A stretch of DNA of 64,000 bases, taken from positions 209,139-273,138 of the forward strand of contig JACPWG010000081.1 of assembly GCA_016197205.1 (NCBI GenBank), given 5' to 3'. Positions within the stretch are counted from its first letter, which is position 1, and every line of letters begins with the position of its first letter. The position numbers and the translations under genes are program-made. Positions 18,308 to 28,551 of the stretch are shown here, one piece after another. Below the pieces are notes generated by a model. It saw only the letters and a list, made by a program, of their open reading frames with translations. It did not search any database and was not told the DNA's origin. The DNA is from Planctomycetota bacterium (GTDB taxonomy: Bacteria; Planctomycetota; MHYJ01; WSZJ01; JACPWG01).

Positions 18308-18412
18308 TGTCCCGTTGACGAACTTCGGACGCAGTCGTCCCAGCCGTTACCGCGAGTCGAGGGCCATGCGTCCGCTCGCGCGGGCCGGAAGCCCGCGCCC
18401 CCAGGAATCGTG
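18306..18412 (-). repeat. R2 repeat overlapping the stop codon of K1
   Basis: AGTGTCCCGTTGACGAAC starts at the second base of the TAG stop (18305-18307). Compared with the reference copy it is reversed, and its far end is lost after GCCCGCGCCCCCAGGAATCG. It fills the space before the next kinase gene. Confidence 0.8.
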
Positions 18413-18438
18413 AGAGGCTCCTGCCGAGGGGTCAGCCC

Positions 18439-21400
18439 ATGCCTGGTGACCGAGAACGACCGGAATCGGACCCGTTGCCGCCCGGAGACCCGGCCCGCGC
18501 CGTGCCCCGCGGGTCCGCGGCACCGGCGCCCGTTCCGGCGCCGGCGGCTCCGGCGTCCGCGCGAGGAGCGGCCGATCCGCGCGAGGGTAGCGTGCTCGCC
18601 GGGGAGTTCCGGCTGCTTCGCGCCCTCGGGAGCGGGGGGATGGGCACCGTCTATCTCGCAGAGCAGCTCTCGTTGCGTCGGCAGGTCGCCGTGAAGCTGC
18701 CCAACAGTCCCCGCCCGAACGACGAGGAAAAACTCCTGCGGTTCCGCCGGGAAGCGGAGCTCTCCGGCCGCCTGAATCATCCGAACATCGTCCAAGTATT
18801 CATGCTTGGACGGGAGGGAAACGAGCATTTTCTCGCGATGGAGTACGTCGACGGCGAGTCCCTCCGGGCGCGCGTGCAGCGCGAGGAGAAGCTGGCGCCC
18901 CTCGAGGCGCTGCGAGTGGGCGTCTCGCTGCTACGGGCTCTCGCCGCGGCCCACGAGCGCAAAATCATCCATCGAGACGTCAAGCCCGAGAACGTTTTTC
19001 TCACCCGAAAGGGGGAGCTGAAGCTCGGAGACTTCGGCATCGCACGGAGCCAGGGTGGGGACGAGGAGATCACCGGCTCAGGCTACGCCATCGGGACCCC
19101 CGCCTACATGGCCCCGGAGCAGTGGGTCGGTGGCCCCGTGGACGAGAGAGCGGACCTCTATGCGGCTGGAGGGACGATTTTCTACGCGCTCACGGGCCGC
19201 CCGCCCTATTCAGGCAGCAAAGAAGAAATGATGCTGAAATGCCACCAGGCGCCGATCCCCTCGGCTCGCGGAGCGGTGCCTGAGGTCCCACCGGAGGCGG
19301 AGGCGTTGCTGCGACGACTCCTCGCGAAGTCGCCGGCAGAGAGGCCCTCTTCGGCCGAGGAGGCCGCGACCGCGCTCGAAGCGATCCGTGCGGCTCTCCT
19401 CGCCGGCGTCGATCGCGCCGCCCCGCCCTGGCCCGGCGTTTCTGCGAGAGCGGTTCCGCCGGCACCCGCGGCCTCACCCCGCAAGCCGCCCGCAGCCCCC
19501 CCGCCCACGACCTCGATCCCGGAGCTCCGCAACCTGCGCTTTGACCGGCCCGTCGCCCGCGACGCGGGTACGCCGCCTCCCCTCCCGCTGCGCCGGCTCG
19601 GCCCCTGTCGAATGCTCTCGGTCCTGGGCACCGCCGCCTGGGGTTCGGTCTTTCTTGCGCACCACGAGCTGCTCGGGACGCAAGTCACGCTCAAACTCCT
19701 GCCGGCCGACATCGAGCAGGACGCGGAAAAGATCGCGCGGTTCGAGGCGGAGGCGCAGTTGTCGCTGGGGCTCCGCCACACGCATATCCGCCGGACCCTG
19801 GAGGCGGGCTGGGCCGAGGGACACTGCTACATGGTCATGGAATATGTGGACGGCCTCGGGCTGGACGCCCTGGTCGAGCTGAACGGCCCGCTGTCTGCCG
19901 GCGTCGCCGCCGCCGCGACGCGCCGGATCGCCCTCGGCCTCGCCTACGCCCAGGGCTGCGGCGTCTTGCACCGCGGCGTCAGCCCCCACAACGTCCTGGT
20001 CTCGCGTCAGGGCGAGGTCCTGATCACGGACTTCGGACTCCCCCGGCTCCGGCTCGCCATCGCGGACGAGGACAGTACGCCGGACGCGCACGGCGCCCTG
20101 TTCTACAACCCGGAGCAGTTCAATGGAGGGCCCCAGGACCGGCGTTCCGACATCTACTCCCTGGGATGCACTCTTTTTTTCATGGTGACGGGGCGCCCGC
20201 CCTTCGAGGGACGAAGCCTGCCCGACCTGCTGCGTCTTCACACGGAGGCTCCGCCACCTTCTCCGCTTCGGTATCGCCGGTCGTTGCCCCAGGCCTTCTG
20301 CTCCGTCCTGTCGCGCATGCTCGAGAAGGACCCGGCCCGGCGCTTTCAGGACTACGCCGCACTCATCCGAGCCCTCGACGAAGCGGAGCAGGACCGGCCG
20401 GCTTCGCTCGTCGTGTTCCGCGGGACCGACACGCCGGCGCCCGGCACGACCCTCGACGAAGAGGCCGCCTCGCATCCGAAGGAAGAAGCCGCGCCGACGG
20501 ACGAACGCGTGCGCCGGTGTTCGGAAATCCAGGAACTCTTCGTCCGGGAGCGCATGATTCCGCCCCCGCTCCGGCAGCTCATGCTGGGGCTCGGGTTCGC
20601 GAGGGAGGAGACCGAGTGGGACCGGGGGCAGCCGCTCCCCGACGTGGCGCTGCGCTGTCGGCACTGTTCGACCGAGGTTGCCTTGGGGGGGGCCGGCGCG
20701 CCCCTCGGCATCACCTGTCCGCGTTGCGAAAAGTCGAGCCTCGAGCACCCCTGGTTCTCGATCTCCTCTTTCATGTGCTACGTGCGGATCGTCGTGTCGC
20801 CGGCGGCGTTCGAGAGTGCCGACGGTCCGTGGAGCGTGGTGAACGCCGCCGCGCGGATCGGCTTTTCCGGAAAGAGGAACGTCGTGCTCGATTGCAGCTC
20901 GGCGCCTCGCCTCTCGGACGGCCTGGTCGAGGCGATCCTCGAGCTGCGAGAGCACGCCACGATCGAGCAGATCGCTCCCACGCTGGTGCTCGCGCCCGAG
21001 GCGGCCAAGGCCGCGAAGCTGAAGGGCCTGGACCAGGTCGTCCTCATCCAGCCATCCGACCGGGACGCGTTCGCGGAGGTGGCCTCCGGTCGTCTCTGCC
21101 CGCACCTTCGCTCCTGGCTCGTCGCGTCGCGAGGTCAGATCAATCTACCCGCCAACGAGGCCACCGCGCAGGTCGAGACCAGTCTGGCGCCGTGCGTGGA
21201 GCCTGCCCCGTTCCGGCGTTTCTACGACTCCGCTCTCACCCAGCTCCAGGAGACCAACGCGCCGGCCCTGCTGTCCGCGGGCGACCAGCTTGTGAGAGCG
21301 TTCCCACCGCAGCGGGAGAGCTGCCTGGCACCCGTGGCGGCCTGGGTCGCGGACCTCGCCCGGGAGGCTTTGCGGGCGAAGATGGAGCGGGAGGCGCTCT

Positions 21401-22230
21401 TTCACCTGGACCGGGAGGAGGTCCTTCCCGCTCGGCGGCTCGCGGAAAAGCTGCGACGCCATTTTCCCGACGCCGAGGCGGCCTTCGACATCCTCGGGCA
21501 AATCGCCATGCGCGAAGGCAAGTTCCCCGAAGCGGCCATCTCGTTCGCCATGGCCGCGTGCCGCAGCAACGCGCCGGAGACCCACATTCTGAATCGCGCC
21601 GCGGCGCAAAGAAGGGCGGGGACTCTGGAGCAGGCAGCGGCCACCCTCGACGACCTCCTCCGGCGCTCGCCGCGCAACGACAGGGCGCTGCTGCTGCTCG
21701 GGGTGATCCACTACGAAAGGGGGGAGTATCCCGCCGCCCTGGGTTGCTTCGACCTGGCCCACCGGCGCGTAGCGGGAGACCCGCGCCTCCTGGCGTGGCG
21801 CGCGCAGACCAACCGCAAGCTTGGGCGGCTCGAGGCGAGCCTTTCGGATTACGCGTCGGCGCTCGCCCTGGAGCCCAACGACGCGCACGCGCTCGGGAAT
21901 TGCGGCGCGTTGTGTCTCAAGCTCGGCCGAGCCGGGGAGGCCCTTGCCTACCTGGACCGGGCGACCGCGCTGAACCCCGTCGCGCGGGTGCCCCATTTCA
22001 ATCGCGCCTGCGCCCAGGCGACCCTCGGCGACCTGCAGGCCGCGCTCGGCTCCCTCGAGGCGGCCGGGAACCTGGGGTGGGAGAAAGCGAGCCTGCTTCG
22101 TGCCGAGCCCGCGTTGCAACCCCTGCGCGACGATCCCCGTTTTGCCGGGCGCCTGCAAGAGCTGCTCGGGCAGGCGCTGACCCGCCGCAAGGCGAGCGCC
22201 CGCCGGCGGGCGCATCTGGAAGGGTCCTGA
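18439..22230 (+). CDS. Tandem Ser/Thr kinase + pseudokinase with Zn-ribbon, STAS-like and TPR regions (K2)
   Basis: 1,263 residues, start ATG 18439 with GAGGGG upstream. A Pro/Ala-rich leader (~1-50) precedes an apparently active kinase (~55-315: GSGGMGTVYLAE, H178-R-D180, D198-FG). A second kinase domain (~390-650) keeps its lysine (VTLKLL) and DFG (D531) but has HRG (511-513) instead of HRD, removing the catalytic base. Then come a CRHC/CPRC zinc ribbon (~738-760), a STAS-like alpha/beta stretch (~770-880; VVLDCSSAPRLSDGLVEAIL) and about six TPRs (~985-1240). No membrane helix. A kinase that may be controlled by its own pseudokinase is the simplest model. Stop and next GTG are two bases apart. 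Confidence 0.9.
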   Translation: MPGDRERPESDPLPPGDPARAVPRGSAAPAPVPAPAAPASARGAADPREGSVLAGEFRLLRALGSGGMGTVYLAEQLSLRRQVAVKLPNSPRPNDEEKLLRFRREAELSGRLNHPNIVQVFMLGREGNEHFLAMEYVDGESLRARVQREEKLAPLEALRVGVSLLRALAAAHERKIIHRDVKPENVFLTRKGELKLGDFGIARSQGGDEEITGSGYAIGTPAYMAPEQWVGGPVDERADLYAAGGTIFYALTGRPPYSGSKEEMMLKCHQAPIPSARGAVPEVPPEAEALLRRLLAKSPAERPSSAEEAATALEAIRAALLAGVDRAAPPWPGVSARAVPPAPAASPRKPPAAPPPTTSIPELRNLRFDRPVARDAGTPPPLPLRRLGPCRMLSVLGTAAWGSVFLAHHELLGTQVTLKLLPADIEQDAEKIARFEAEAQLSLGLRHTHIRRTLEAGWAEGHCYMVMEYVDGLGLDALVELNGPLSAGVAAAATRRIALGLAYAQGCGVLHRGVSPHNVLVSRQGEVLITDFGLPRLRLAIADEDSTPDAHGALFYNPEQFNGGPQDRRSDIYSLGCTLFFMVTGRPPFEGRSLPDLLRLHTEAPPPSPLRYRRSLPQAFCSVLSRMLEKDPARRFQDYAALIRALDEAEQDRPASLVVFRGTDTPAPGTTLDEEAASHPKEEAAPTDERVRRCSEIQELFVRERMIPPPLRQLMLGLGFAREETEWDRGQPLPDVALRCRHCSTEVALGGAGAPLGITCPRCEKSSLEHPWFSISSFMCYVRIVVSPAAFESADGPWSVVNAAARIGFSGKRNVVLDCSSAPRLSDGLVEAILELREHATIEQIAPTLVLAPEAAKAAKLKGLDQVVLIQPSDRDAFAEVASGRLCPHLRSWLVASRGQINLPANEATAQVETSLAPCVEPAPFRRFYDSALTQLQETNAPALLSAGDQLVRAFPPQRESCLAPVAAWVADLAREALRAKMEREALFHLDREEVLPARRLAEKLRRHFPDAEAAFDILGQIAMREGKFPEAAISFAMAACRSNAPETHILNRAAAQRRAGTLEQAAATLDDLLRRSPRNDRALLLLGVIHYERGEYPAALGCFDLAHRRVAGDPRLLAWRAQTNRKLGRLEASLSDYASALALEPNDAHALGNCGALCLKLGRAGEALAYLDRATALNPVARVPHFNRACAQATLGDLQAALGSLEAAGNLGWEKASLLRAEPALQPLRDDPRFAGRLQELLGQALTRRKASARRRAHLEGS

Positions 22231-22232
22231 GC

Positions 22233-25200
22233 GTGCCGACCGAGCACCAGCCCGCGACGCCGGAGTCCGGCCCCCCCAAGGCGCCGAGCGTCACGTACGA
22301 CGCCCTTCTCGGGCAGAGCCTCATCCGGGAGGGCAGCCTCTCCCGCGACCAGGTCGAGGACGCGGTCCGGACCCAGGACGCGCTGCGCGAGCAGGGAGTG
22401 ACGCTCCGCCTGGGGGAGGTCCTCGTGCGGAAGGGCATCCTCACGCCCGAACAGGTGAAGGAATTTCTCCACCTGGCCGGCAAGCAGATCCTCCACTGCG
22501 AGGTCTGCGGGAAAAACTACAACGTCAAGAACTGGGCCCCCGGGAGCGCGGTGCTCTGCCCGGTGTGCCGCATCGGCTTGACGCTCCCGCCTTCCGCGCG
22601 CACCATCGACGTCTCCGGTTCCCAGAAGGTCGCGCTACCCGGCTCGGAAGTCGGGAAGCCGGAGCCCGGCGGCGCGCCTTTCGGGAGGTACGGCCTGCTC
22701 GAGGAGCTGGGACGCGGCGGCATGGGGGTCGTCTGGAAAGCATGGGACACACAGCTCAAACGAGTCATCGCCCTCAAGCAGATCCTCCCGAGCCGCGTGA
22801 GCAGCGAAACGCAGGTCGAGCGCTTCCTGCGCGAGGCCCGACTCGCGGCGAAGCTCCGACATCCGAACATCCTCCCCGTACATGACGTGGGCGCGCACGA
22901 GGGGCAGCCCTATTTCACCACCGACTATATTGCCGGCCAGTCGCTTGAGCAGCTCATGAAGCATCCGATCCCCGTGCGCAAGGCCCTGGGCTGGCTCCGG
23001 TCGGTGGCGGACGCCCTGCAGTACGCCCACGAGTTGGGGGTCGTACACCGGGACGTGAAGCCCGGGAACATCCTCGTGGACCTGAAGGGCCAACCCTACC
23101 TCATGGACTTCGGGCTCGCGGCTGAGGTCGAACCGGGGAGCGAGCCGGGCTCGAAAGCGGTTCGGCTGACCCGGAGCGGGGCCCTGCTCGGCACGGTCGA
23201 GTTCATGAGCCCCGAGCAGGCGTCCGGCGAGATGGAGCGGGTGGGTCCGGCCAGCGATCAGTTTTCCCTGGGGGTGGTCCTCTACGAACTGGTGACGAGT
23301 CGCCTGCCGTTCGGCGGCGAGACGATGCTGGAACGCCTCACGAACATCAGCGACCAGGACCCGATTCGTCCACGCCGCCTCAATCCCAAACTGCACGCGG
23401 ACGTGGAGACGATCTGCCTCAAGGCTCTTGAGAAAGATCCGGCCAAGCGGTATCGCACGATCGGAGACTTCGCCGGGGACCTCGCCCGCTACCTGGAGGG
23501 GGAGCCGATCGAGGGCCGGCCGGCGTCCCGGTCGGGTCGAGTCCTTCGCAAGGCGCGGAAGCACCGGGCCGTGATCTTGCCGGCGGTCGGCGCCCTCCTC
23601 CTGGCCGTCGTGTTCGGCGCCCTGGCCCTTGCGGGGCGCGCGGAGCGGCTCAGGCTCAGCCGACAACTTGACCGCGGCCTGCAGGAAGCCGAGGCCGCGC
23701 GGCAGGAAGCCCAGGCGGGGCGGGCCGCGGCGGAACGGACTCTCGCGAAGCTCAAGGCGGTCGACCGCGTCTTCGCCCGCTGGAACGAGCTTGCCGGCAC
23801 GATTCGGAAGCTCGAGGCGTGCTTCCACGATTCGGCCGGATCCCGCGAGGAACTCCACCTGCGCGCGGCCGAACTCTGGCCGCCGGTGGAGCGCTTCCTC
23901 CAGGAGGTGCCCGACGAGCCGGCGGGTCGCGCAGCGCAGCTTGCTCTTGGGGGCTGGGCGCTGCGCATGGCGGGCCGAAAAGAGGAAGCTCTCGACGCGC
24001 TGCGTCACGCCGCGGCCCTGGATCCGGAGGTCCCCTACGGCGCGGTCCTGGAAGCGCTGGCCTGCTTCTCCGAGTACGTCGAGGCCCAGGAAATGCCGAA
24101 CATCCAGATCATCGAGTCCGGCCTGAAATTCGGTCCGCCGCCACCGGAATCGCCTCGAATGGCCGATGCGCGCCGGCGAATCGAGGTCCTGCTCGCCGCG
24201 GTCGGCGGCGCGAAGGTGTGGGGGCAAGAGGCCGCCGAGGACTTCGGTGCGGTGATCGCCGGCGTGCGCGCCCTTCAGTCCGGCGACTATTCGAGCGCCG
24301 CGGCGGACTTCGGCAAGGGGATCTCCTCCCCCCGCCTCCGCGTCTTCGAGACAGGTCTCCGTCTCGCCCGCGCAAAGGCGCGCTTCCTCGCCATGGATTT
24401 CGAGGGAGGACTGGAAGACGCGAGTGAAGTTGCCCGCTCGTGGACCCGCCATGCAGGAGGCCCATTCCTGTGCGGGCTGATGCGTCGCGCGCAGGCGAAG
24501 AACCATGCCAGGAGCGGAGGGGATCCCCGCCCGCTCTTCGAGACCGCTCTCCAGGACTTCGAAGAAGCTGTGAAACGCGGACCGCGAAACCCGAGCGCAC
24601 TCGCCTGCCGCGGGCTCCTGCGCCAGGATATGGGGGACGCGGCGGAGGAGCGGGGCGGCGATCCCCGCCCCTTCTACGACGAGGCGATTGCGGATTTCAC
24701 GGCGGCCCTGCGTCTCGACTCGACGTATGCCACGGCGTGGCTCAACCGTGCCATCGCCCACGCCGACCGCGGCGAGGCGGAGGCCGCGCGCGGACTCGAT
24801 CCCACCGCAAGCTTCGACGCCGCGGCCGCGGATTTCCAAGAGACGCTCCGCGTCGACCCGGGTAGCGCGATCGTCTACTCCAATCGCGGCGGTCTGCTCC
24901 ACGACCGGGGCCTGGCCGAAGCGGCGCGGGGCGTCGATCCGCGCAAGACCTACGAAGCCGCGCTCCGGGACATCGACGAGTCGCTGCGCCTGCAACCGGA
25001 CCTCTTCCAGCTTCGGCACAGCCGCGGGCGTGTCTGGCGGAGCATGGGCGAGGCCGAAACGGATCGCGGCGTCGATCCGCGCCCGTCCTACCTGAGGGCC
25101 ATCGCGGAGTTCACCTCGGTGCTGGAACGCGATCCCAATTTTTCAGTCGCCTGCAATGACCGCGGGCTCGTGTACTGGCGCCTCGGCCAGGCCGAGGCGC

Positions 25201-28200
25201 ACCGTGGGGCCGATCCGCGTCCCTCGTTCGTTCTGGCCGTGACCGACGCAAGTGCCGCGTTGCGGCTCAATCCCGGAGTCGCCGGGCGCTATTCGACCCG
25301 GGCCATTGCCGAGGCCAGCCTCGGGAGCGCGGAGGCCGCCCGCGGCGGAGATCCCTTCCCGCACTTCGAACGCGCCCTCGCCGACTACGGCGAGGCCCTG
25401 AAGATCAACCCCACGGAGGCGGAAATCCTCTCAAATCGCGGCGGCCTGCATGCCGCGCGCGGCGAGCTTGAGGCCGCCAGGGGCGTGGATCCCCGACCGA
25501 GCTTCGAGCGCGCGATCGCGGACTTCGCCGAGGCCCTGTCGCGGAACCCGAAGAACGCTTCCACGCTGGCAAACCGCGGGCTGGGGCATCATCGCGTCGC
25601 GGAGGCGGAGGTCGCACGCGGCCTGGATCCCCGGGCGAGGTATGAACGCGCCATTGCGGACTTCGTCGAGTCGCTGCGGCTCAACCCGGACGACTTCAAC
25701 GGCTACAATGGACTGGGAAATGCCTGCCTGGGGCGCGGCGAGGCGGAGGGAGGACGAGGCGGCGATCCGGCGCCTTGGTATGACCGAGCGGCGGAGGCCT
25801 TCGACGGCGCCGTTCGTCGCAATCCGTCGAGCGCGATGTCCTTCAACAACCGCGGGCTGGTGCACAAGAACCGGGGAGCGGCCGCCACACTTCTGGGAGA
25901 GGATCCCCGCCCGCACCTGGAACGGGCGATCGCGGATTTCGACGCAGCCGTGCGCCTCAATCCAGCCCTCGGCGGCGCCATCGCCAACCGCGCGGGTGCA
26001 TGGTGGGATGTCGGCCGGGCCGAGGCGGACCGAGGCACGGATCCTCGCCCGGCCTTCGATCGCGCACTGGCGGATGACGACGCTTCCCTGGCGCTCAATC
26101 CACGCGACGGGAATTCTCTCCACGGCCGAGGCGCGACGCGGCTCTCCCGCGCCGACTGGGAGAGCGAGCACGGCTTGGATCCGACCGCGACCCTGGAGAG
26201 CGCGCTAAAGGACTTCGACGCCTCGCTGGCGCTCGACCCCGCGGCGGCCTCGACCTGGCTGGATCGCGGCAGCACGGGCGTTTCCCTGGCACGCTACCAG
26301 GTCCGGCGGGGTTTCGATCCCATACCGCACGTCGAGCGTGCACTGCGCGACTACGACGCGGCGCTCAAAATCAACCCCGAGCTCGCCGAAGCATGGGCGG
26401 GACGCGGCATCGCGCACCAGGAGCAGGCCGCCGCCCGCGGGGAGCGCGGGGAGGATCCGCTTCCTGCCCTCCAGGAGGCGATCGCCGACTTCACCGCGGC
26501 GATGAAGAGCGCGCCCGGGGACCCGGCGATGCGCGCGAGCCGCGGGTGTGCGTGGCTGCGGCGCGCCCAGGCCGAGGCGGCGCGCGGGCGAGACCCCTTG
26601 GCCTCGCTCGAAGAGGCGATTTCAGATTGCTCGGAGGCGTTGCGACGAAACCCGAAGCACGTGGACGCCTACATGAACCGGGGCATCGCCTATCAGGATC
26701 GCGGTACCGCCGAGGCGGCGCGCGGGCACGAGGCGCGATCCTGGTTCCTGCGGGCGGTCGGGGACTTCACGGCCGCCCTCCAGCAAAACCCGGAAAACGC
26801 GAGCACGTATGCAAACCGCGGCACCGCGTACCAGTGCCTCGCCGAGGCGGCCAGTGCCTCAGGGGAGGACGCAGGGCCCGACTTCGATCATGGGCTGGCT
26901 GACTACGGCGAGGCGCTCCGCCGCGACCCCGCCCATGTGCAGACTTGGCAGAATCGCGCCGCACTGCTCGCGGCGCGGGGCAACGCCGCCGCCGCGCGCG
27001 GGCTCGACCCCCGGCCCGATTACGAACTCGCGGTGGCCGACGCCTCGGAGGCGATCCGTCGCAAGCCGGACTACGTGAGCGCGCTTTCCAACCGCGGCGC
27101 CACCTACCTCAGCCTGGCGAACGCCCAGGAGCTTCGGGGCCAGGATCCTCGCCCGACCTACGAGCGGGCGATCGCTGATTTCAATGTCGCGTGCGAACGC
27201 AATCCGACCTACGCCGACGCGTTCAGCAATCGCGCCATTGCCTGGCAGCGGCAGGGGGAGACCGAGGCGGCGCGCGGTGGCGACCCGCGCGAGGCGTTCG
27301 CCCGGAGCATCGCGGATGGAGGGGAGGCCATCCGTCTAAAACCGGGCTTCGCCGCGGCCCATTCCAATCGCGCCGCGGTGTTCGACAGCTTGGCGGCAGC
27401 GGAGGCGGCGCGTGGGAAGGATCCGCTTCCCATTTACGATCGTGCCGTTGCGGATGGACGACGCGCGGTCGAGTTGAACCCGGCCGGCACGGAATCGCTC
27501 ATCACCCTGGGCAACGCCTGGCAACATCGCGGGACGGCGGAAGCGGCGGCCGGCGGCGATCCTCGCGCCAGCTACCACCACGCGATCGAGTGCTGCGATG
27601 CCGTCGTAGCCCTCAATCCCAGGTCGGGCGTCGCCTACAACAACCGCGGGACGGCCCGGCTCGTCCTGGTCGAGGCGGAGGCGGTTCGCGGCGCGAACCG
27701 ACGCCCCGGCTTCGAGGCCGCCCTCGCGGACTTCCTTGCGGCCGTCGAGCGCGTGCCCACGATGTACCAGGCCGAGGTGAATTCCGGGCTGGTGCTCGAG
27801 GCTCTCCACCGACCAGCGGAGGCAGCCAAGGCCTATGAGCGGGCCCTGGCGATCAACCCGGAACAGCGAAACGTCGCGGAGTGGCTCCAACGGGCGCGCA
27901 CCGCCGCCGCGGCAGCCGTGGGCGAGGGGGCCGCTCTGCGTCCTCCCCGACCCTGGGAGTCGCGGGTCGAAGAGGCCGGCAAGCTGCTGTCCGCCGGCGA
28001 CCGCGGTGGGGCCCGCGAAGCGTATGAGGCCGCCCTGGCTCTCGCGGGAAACGGGGAGGAGGACGACCCCCTTGCGAGGCTTTCGCGGATGCTCGCCTAC
28101 TACAATCTGGCCTGCGCGTGCGCATTGACGGTGGACGATCGCAGCGCGGCGGGCACGTCTCCCCCTCCCCCAGCGCCCGACCCGACCGCCCAGCGCATTG

Positions 28201-28346
28201 ACCGTGCCTTCGCGTGCCTCGAGCGCGCGGCCGATCTCGGCTGGGCAGATCGGAAACACACCGAAGAGGATCCGGACCTGGACCGGCTCCACGCTGACCC
28301 ACGCTGGGCAAAATTCCTGGAACGCTTGGGCCCTGCGAAAAAATGA
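22233..28346 (+). CDS. Giant transmembrane Ser/Thr kinase with 24 expanded TPR-like repeats (K4)
   Basis: 2,037 residues from GTG 22233 (AAGGG site nine bases before; the frame is open far upstream inside K2 but K2 is the coding frame there). Order: MshEN-like helical module (~20-85), zinc ribbon (HCEVCGKNYN ... LCPVCRIG, ~88-118), complete active kinase (~148-420; GRGGMGVVWKAW, H272-R-D274, D292-FG), membrane helix 447-468, coiled coil (~475-510), then a long TPR region. About residues 760-1830 form 24 units of ~46 residues, each with the signature RG-x-DPRP-x-(Y/F)-x-x-AIADF and NRG. The protein ends with a TPR and the EEDPDL ... DPRWAKFLERL ending seen in other TPR proteins. The repeats lie on the far side of the membrane from the kinase if topology is simple. 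Confidence 0.9.
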   Translation: MPTEHQPATPESGPPKAPSVTYDALLGQSLIREGSLSRDQVEDAVRTQDALREQGVTLRLGEVLVRKGILTPEQVKEFLHLAGKQILHCEVCGKNYNVKNWAPGSAVLCPVCRIGLTLPPSARTIDVSGSQKVALPGSEVGKPEPGGAPFGRYGLLEELGRGGMGVVWKAWDTQLKRVIALKQILPSRVSSETQVERFLREARLAAKLRHPNILPVHDVGAHEGQPYFTTDYIAGQSLEQLMKHPIPVRKALGWLRSVADALQYAHELGVVHRDVKPGNILVDLKGQPYLMDFGLAAEVEPGSEPGSKAVRLTRSGALLGTVEFMSPEQASGEMERVGPASDQFSLGVVLYELVTSRLPFGGETMLERLTNISDQDPIRPRRLNPKLHADVETICLKALEKDPAKRYRTIGDFAGDLARYLEGEPIEGRPASRSGRVLRKARKHRAVILPAVGALLLAVVFGALALAGRAERLRLSRQLDRGLQEAEAARQEAQAGRAAAERTLAKLKAVDRVFARWNELAGTIRKLEACFHDSAGSREELHLRAAELWPPVERFLQEVPDEPAGRAAQLALGGWALRMAGRKEEALDALRHAAALDPEVPYGAVLEALACFSEYVEAQEMPNIQIIESGLKFGPPPPESPRMADARRRIEVLLAAVGGAKVWGQEAAEDFGAVIAGVRALQSGDYSSAAADFGKGISSPRLRVFETGLRLARAKARFLAMDFEGGLEDASEVARSWTRHAGGPFLCGLMRRAQAKNHARSGGDPRPLFETALQDFEEAVKRGPRNPSALACRGLLRQDMGDAAEERGGDPRPFYDEAIADFTAALRLDSTYATAWLNRAIAHADRGEAEAARGLDPTASFDAAAADFQETLRVDPGSAIVYSNRGGLLHDRGLAEAARGVDPRKTYEAALRDIDESLRLQPDLFQLRHSRGRVWRSMGEAETDRGVDPRPSYLRAIAEFTSVLERDPNFSVACNDRGLVYWRLGQAEAHRGADPRPSFVLAVTDASAALRLNPGVAGRYSTRAIAEASLGSAEAARGGDPFPHFERALADYGEALKINPTEAEILSNRGGLHAARGELEAARGVDPRPSFERAIADFAEALSRNPKNASTLANRGLGHHRVAEAEVARGLDPRARYERAIADFVESLRLNPDDFNGYNGLGNACLGRGEAEGGRGGDPAPWYDRAAEAFDGAVRRNPSSAMSFNNRGLVHKNRGAAATLLGEDPRPHLERAIADFDAAVRLNPALGGAIANRAGAWWDVGRAEADRGTDPRPAFDRALADDDASLALNPRDGNSLHGRGATRLSRADWESEHGLDPTATLESALKDFDASLALDPAAASTWLDRGSTGVSLARYQVRRGFDPIPHVERALRDYDAALKINPELAEAWAGRGIAHQEQAAARGERGEDPLPALQEAIADFTAAMKSAPGDPAMRASRGCAWLRRAQAEAARGRDPLASLEEAISDCSEALRRNPKHVDAYMNRGIAYQDRGTAEAARGHEARSWFLRAVGDFTAALQQNPENASTYANRGTAYQCLAEAASASGEDAGPDFDHGLADYGEALRRDPAHVQTWQNRAALLAARGNAAAARGLDPRPDYELAVADASEAIRRKPDYVSALSNRGATYLSLANAQELRGQDPRPTYERAIADFNVACERNPTYADAFSNRAIAWQRQGETEAARGGDPREAFARSIADGGEAIRLKPGFAAAHSNRAAVFDSLAAAEAARGKDPLPIYDRAVADGRRAVELNPAGTESLITLGNAWQHRGTAEAAAGGDPRASYHHAIECCDAVVALNPRSGVAYNNRGTARLVLVEAEAVRGANRRPGFEAALADFLAAVERVPTMYQAEVNSGLVLEALHRPAEAAKAYERALAINPEQRNVAEWLQRARTAAAAAVGEGAALRPPRPWESRVEEAGKLLSAGDRGGAREAYEAALALAGNGEEDDPLARLSRMLAYYNLACACALTVDDRSAAGTSPPPPAPDPTAQRIDRAFACLERAADLGWADRKHTEEDPDLDRLHADPRWAKFLERLGPAKK

Positions 28347-28551
28347 CCGCGCACGCGCAGCGTTCAAGGCCTCAGGCGACGCGGGTCTCCGCTCTTCGCT
28401 GGCCGGCCGGGACCAACGGAGCGGAGGCCGGCTGGGGGACTCCCTCTCGTCGCACTGAAATCCTCCCGAGAGTGTTCCCTTGTTTCCGCGGAAGCTACCG
28501 GGGAAAAGCCCACCTCCCTCGTGGCGGCACGTCCGCCGGAAAGCCGGAGTC

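Noticed and set aside
24510..27720. Regularly spaced DNA repeats that could suggest a CRISPR array
   Set aside because: The ~138-base period is a protein-level repeat in an open frame; there are no short identical repeats with unique spacers and no cas genes.
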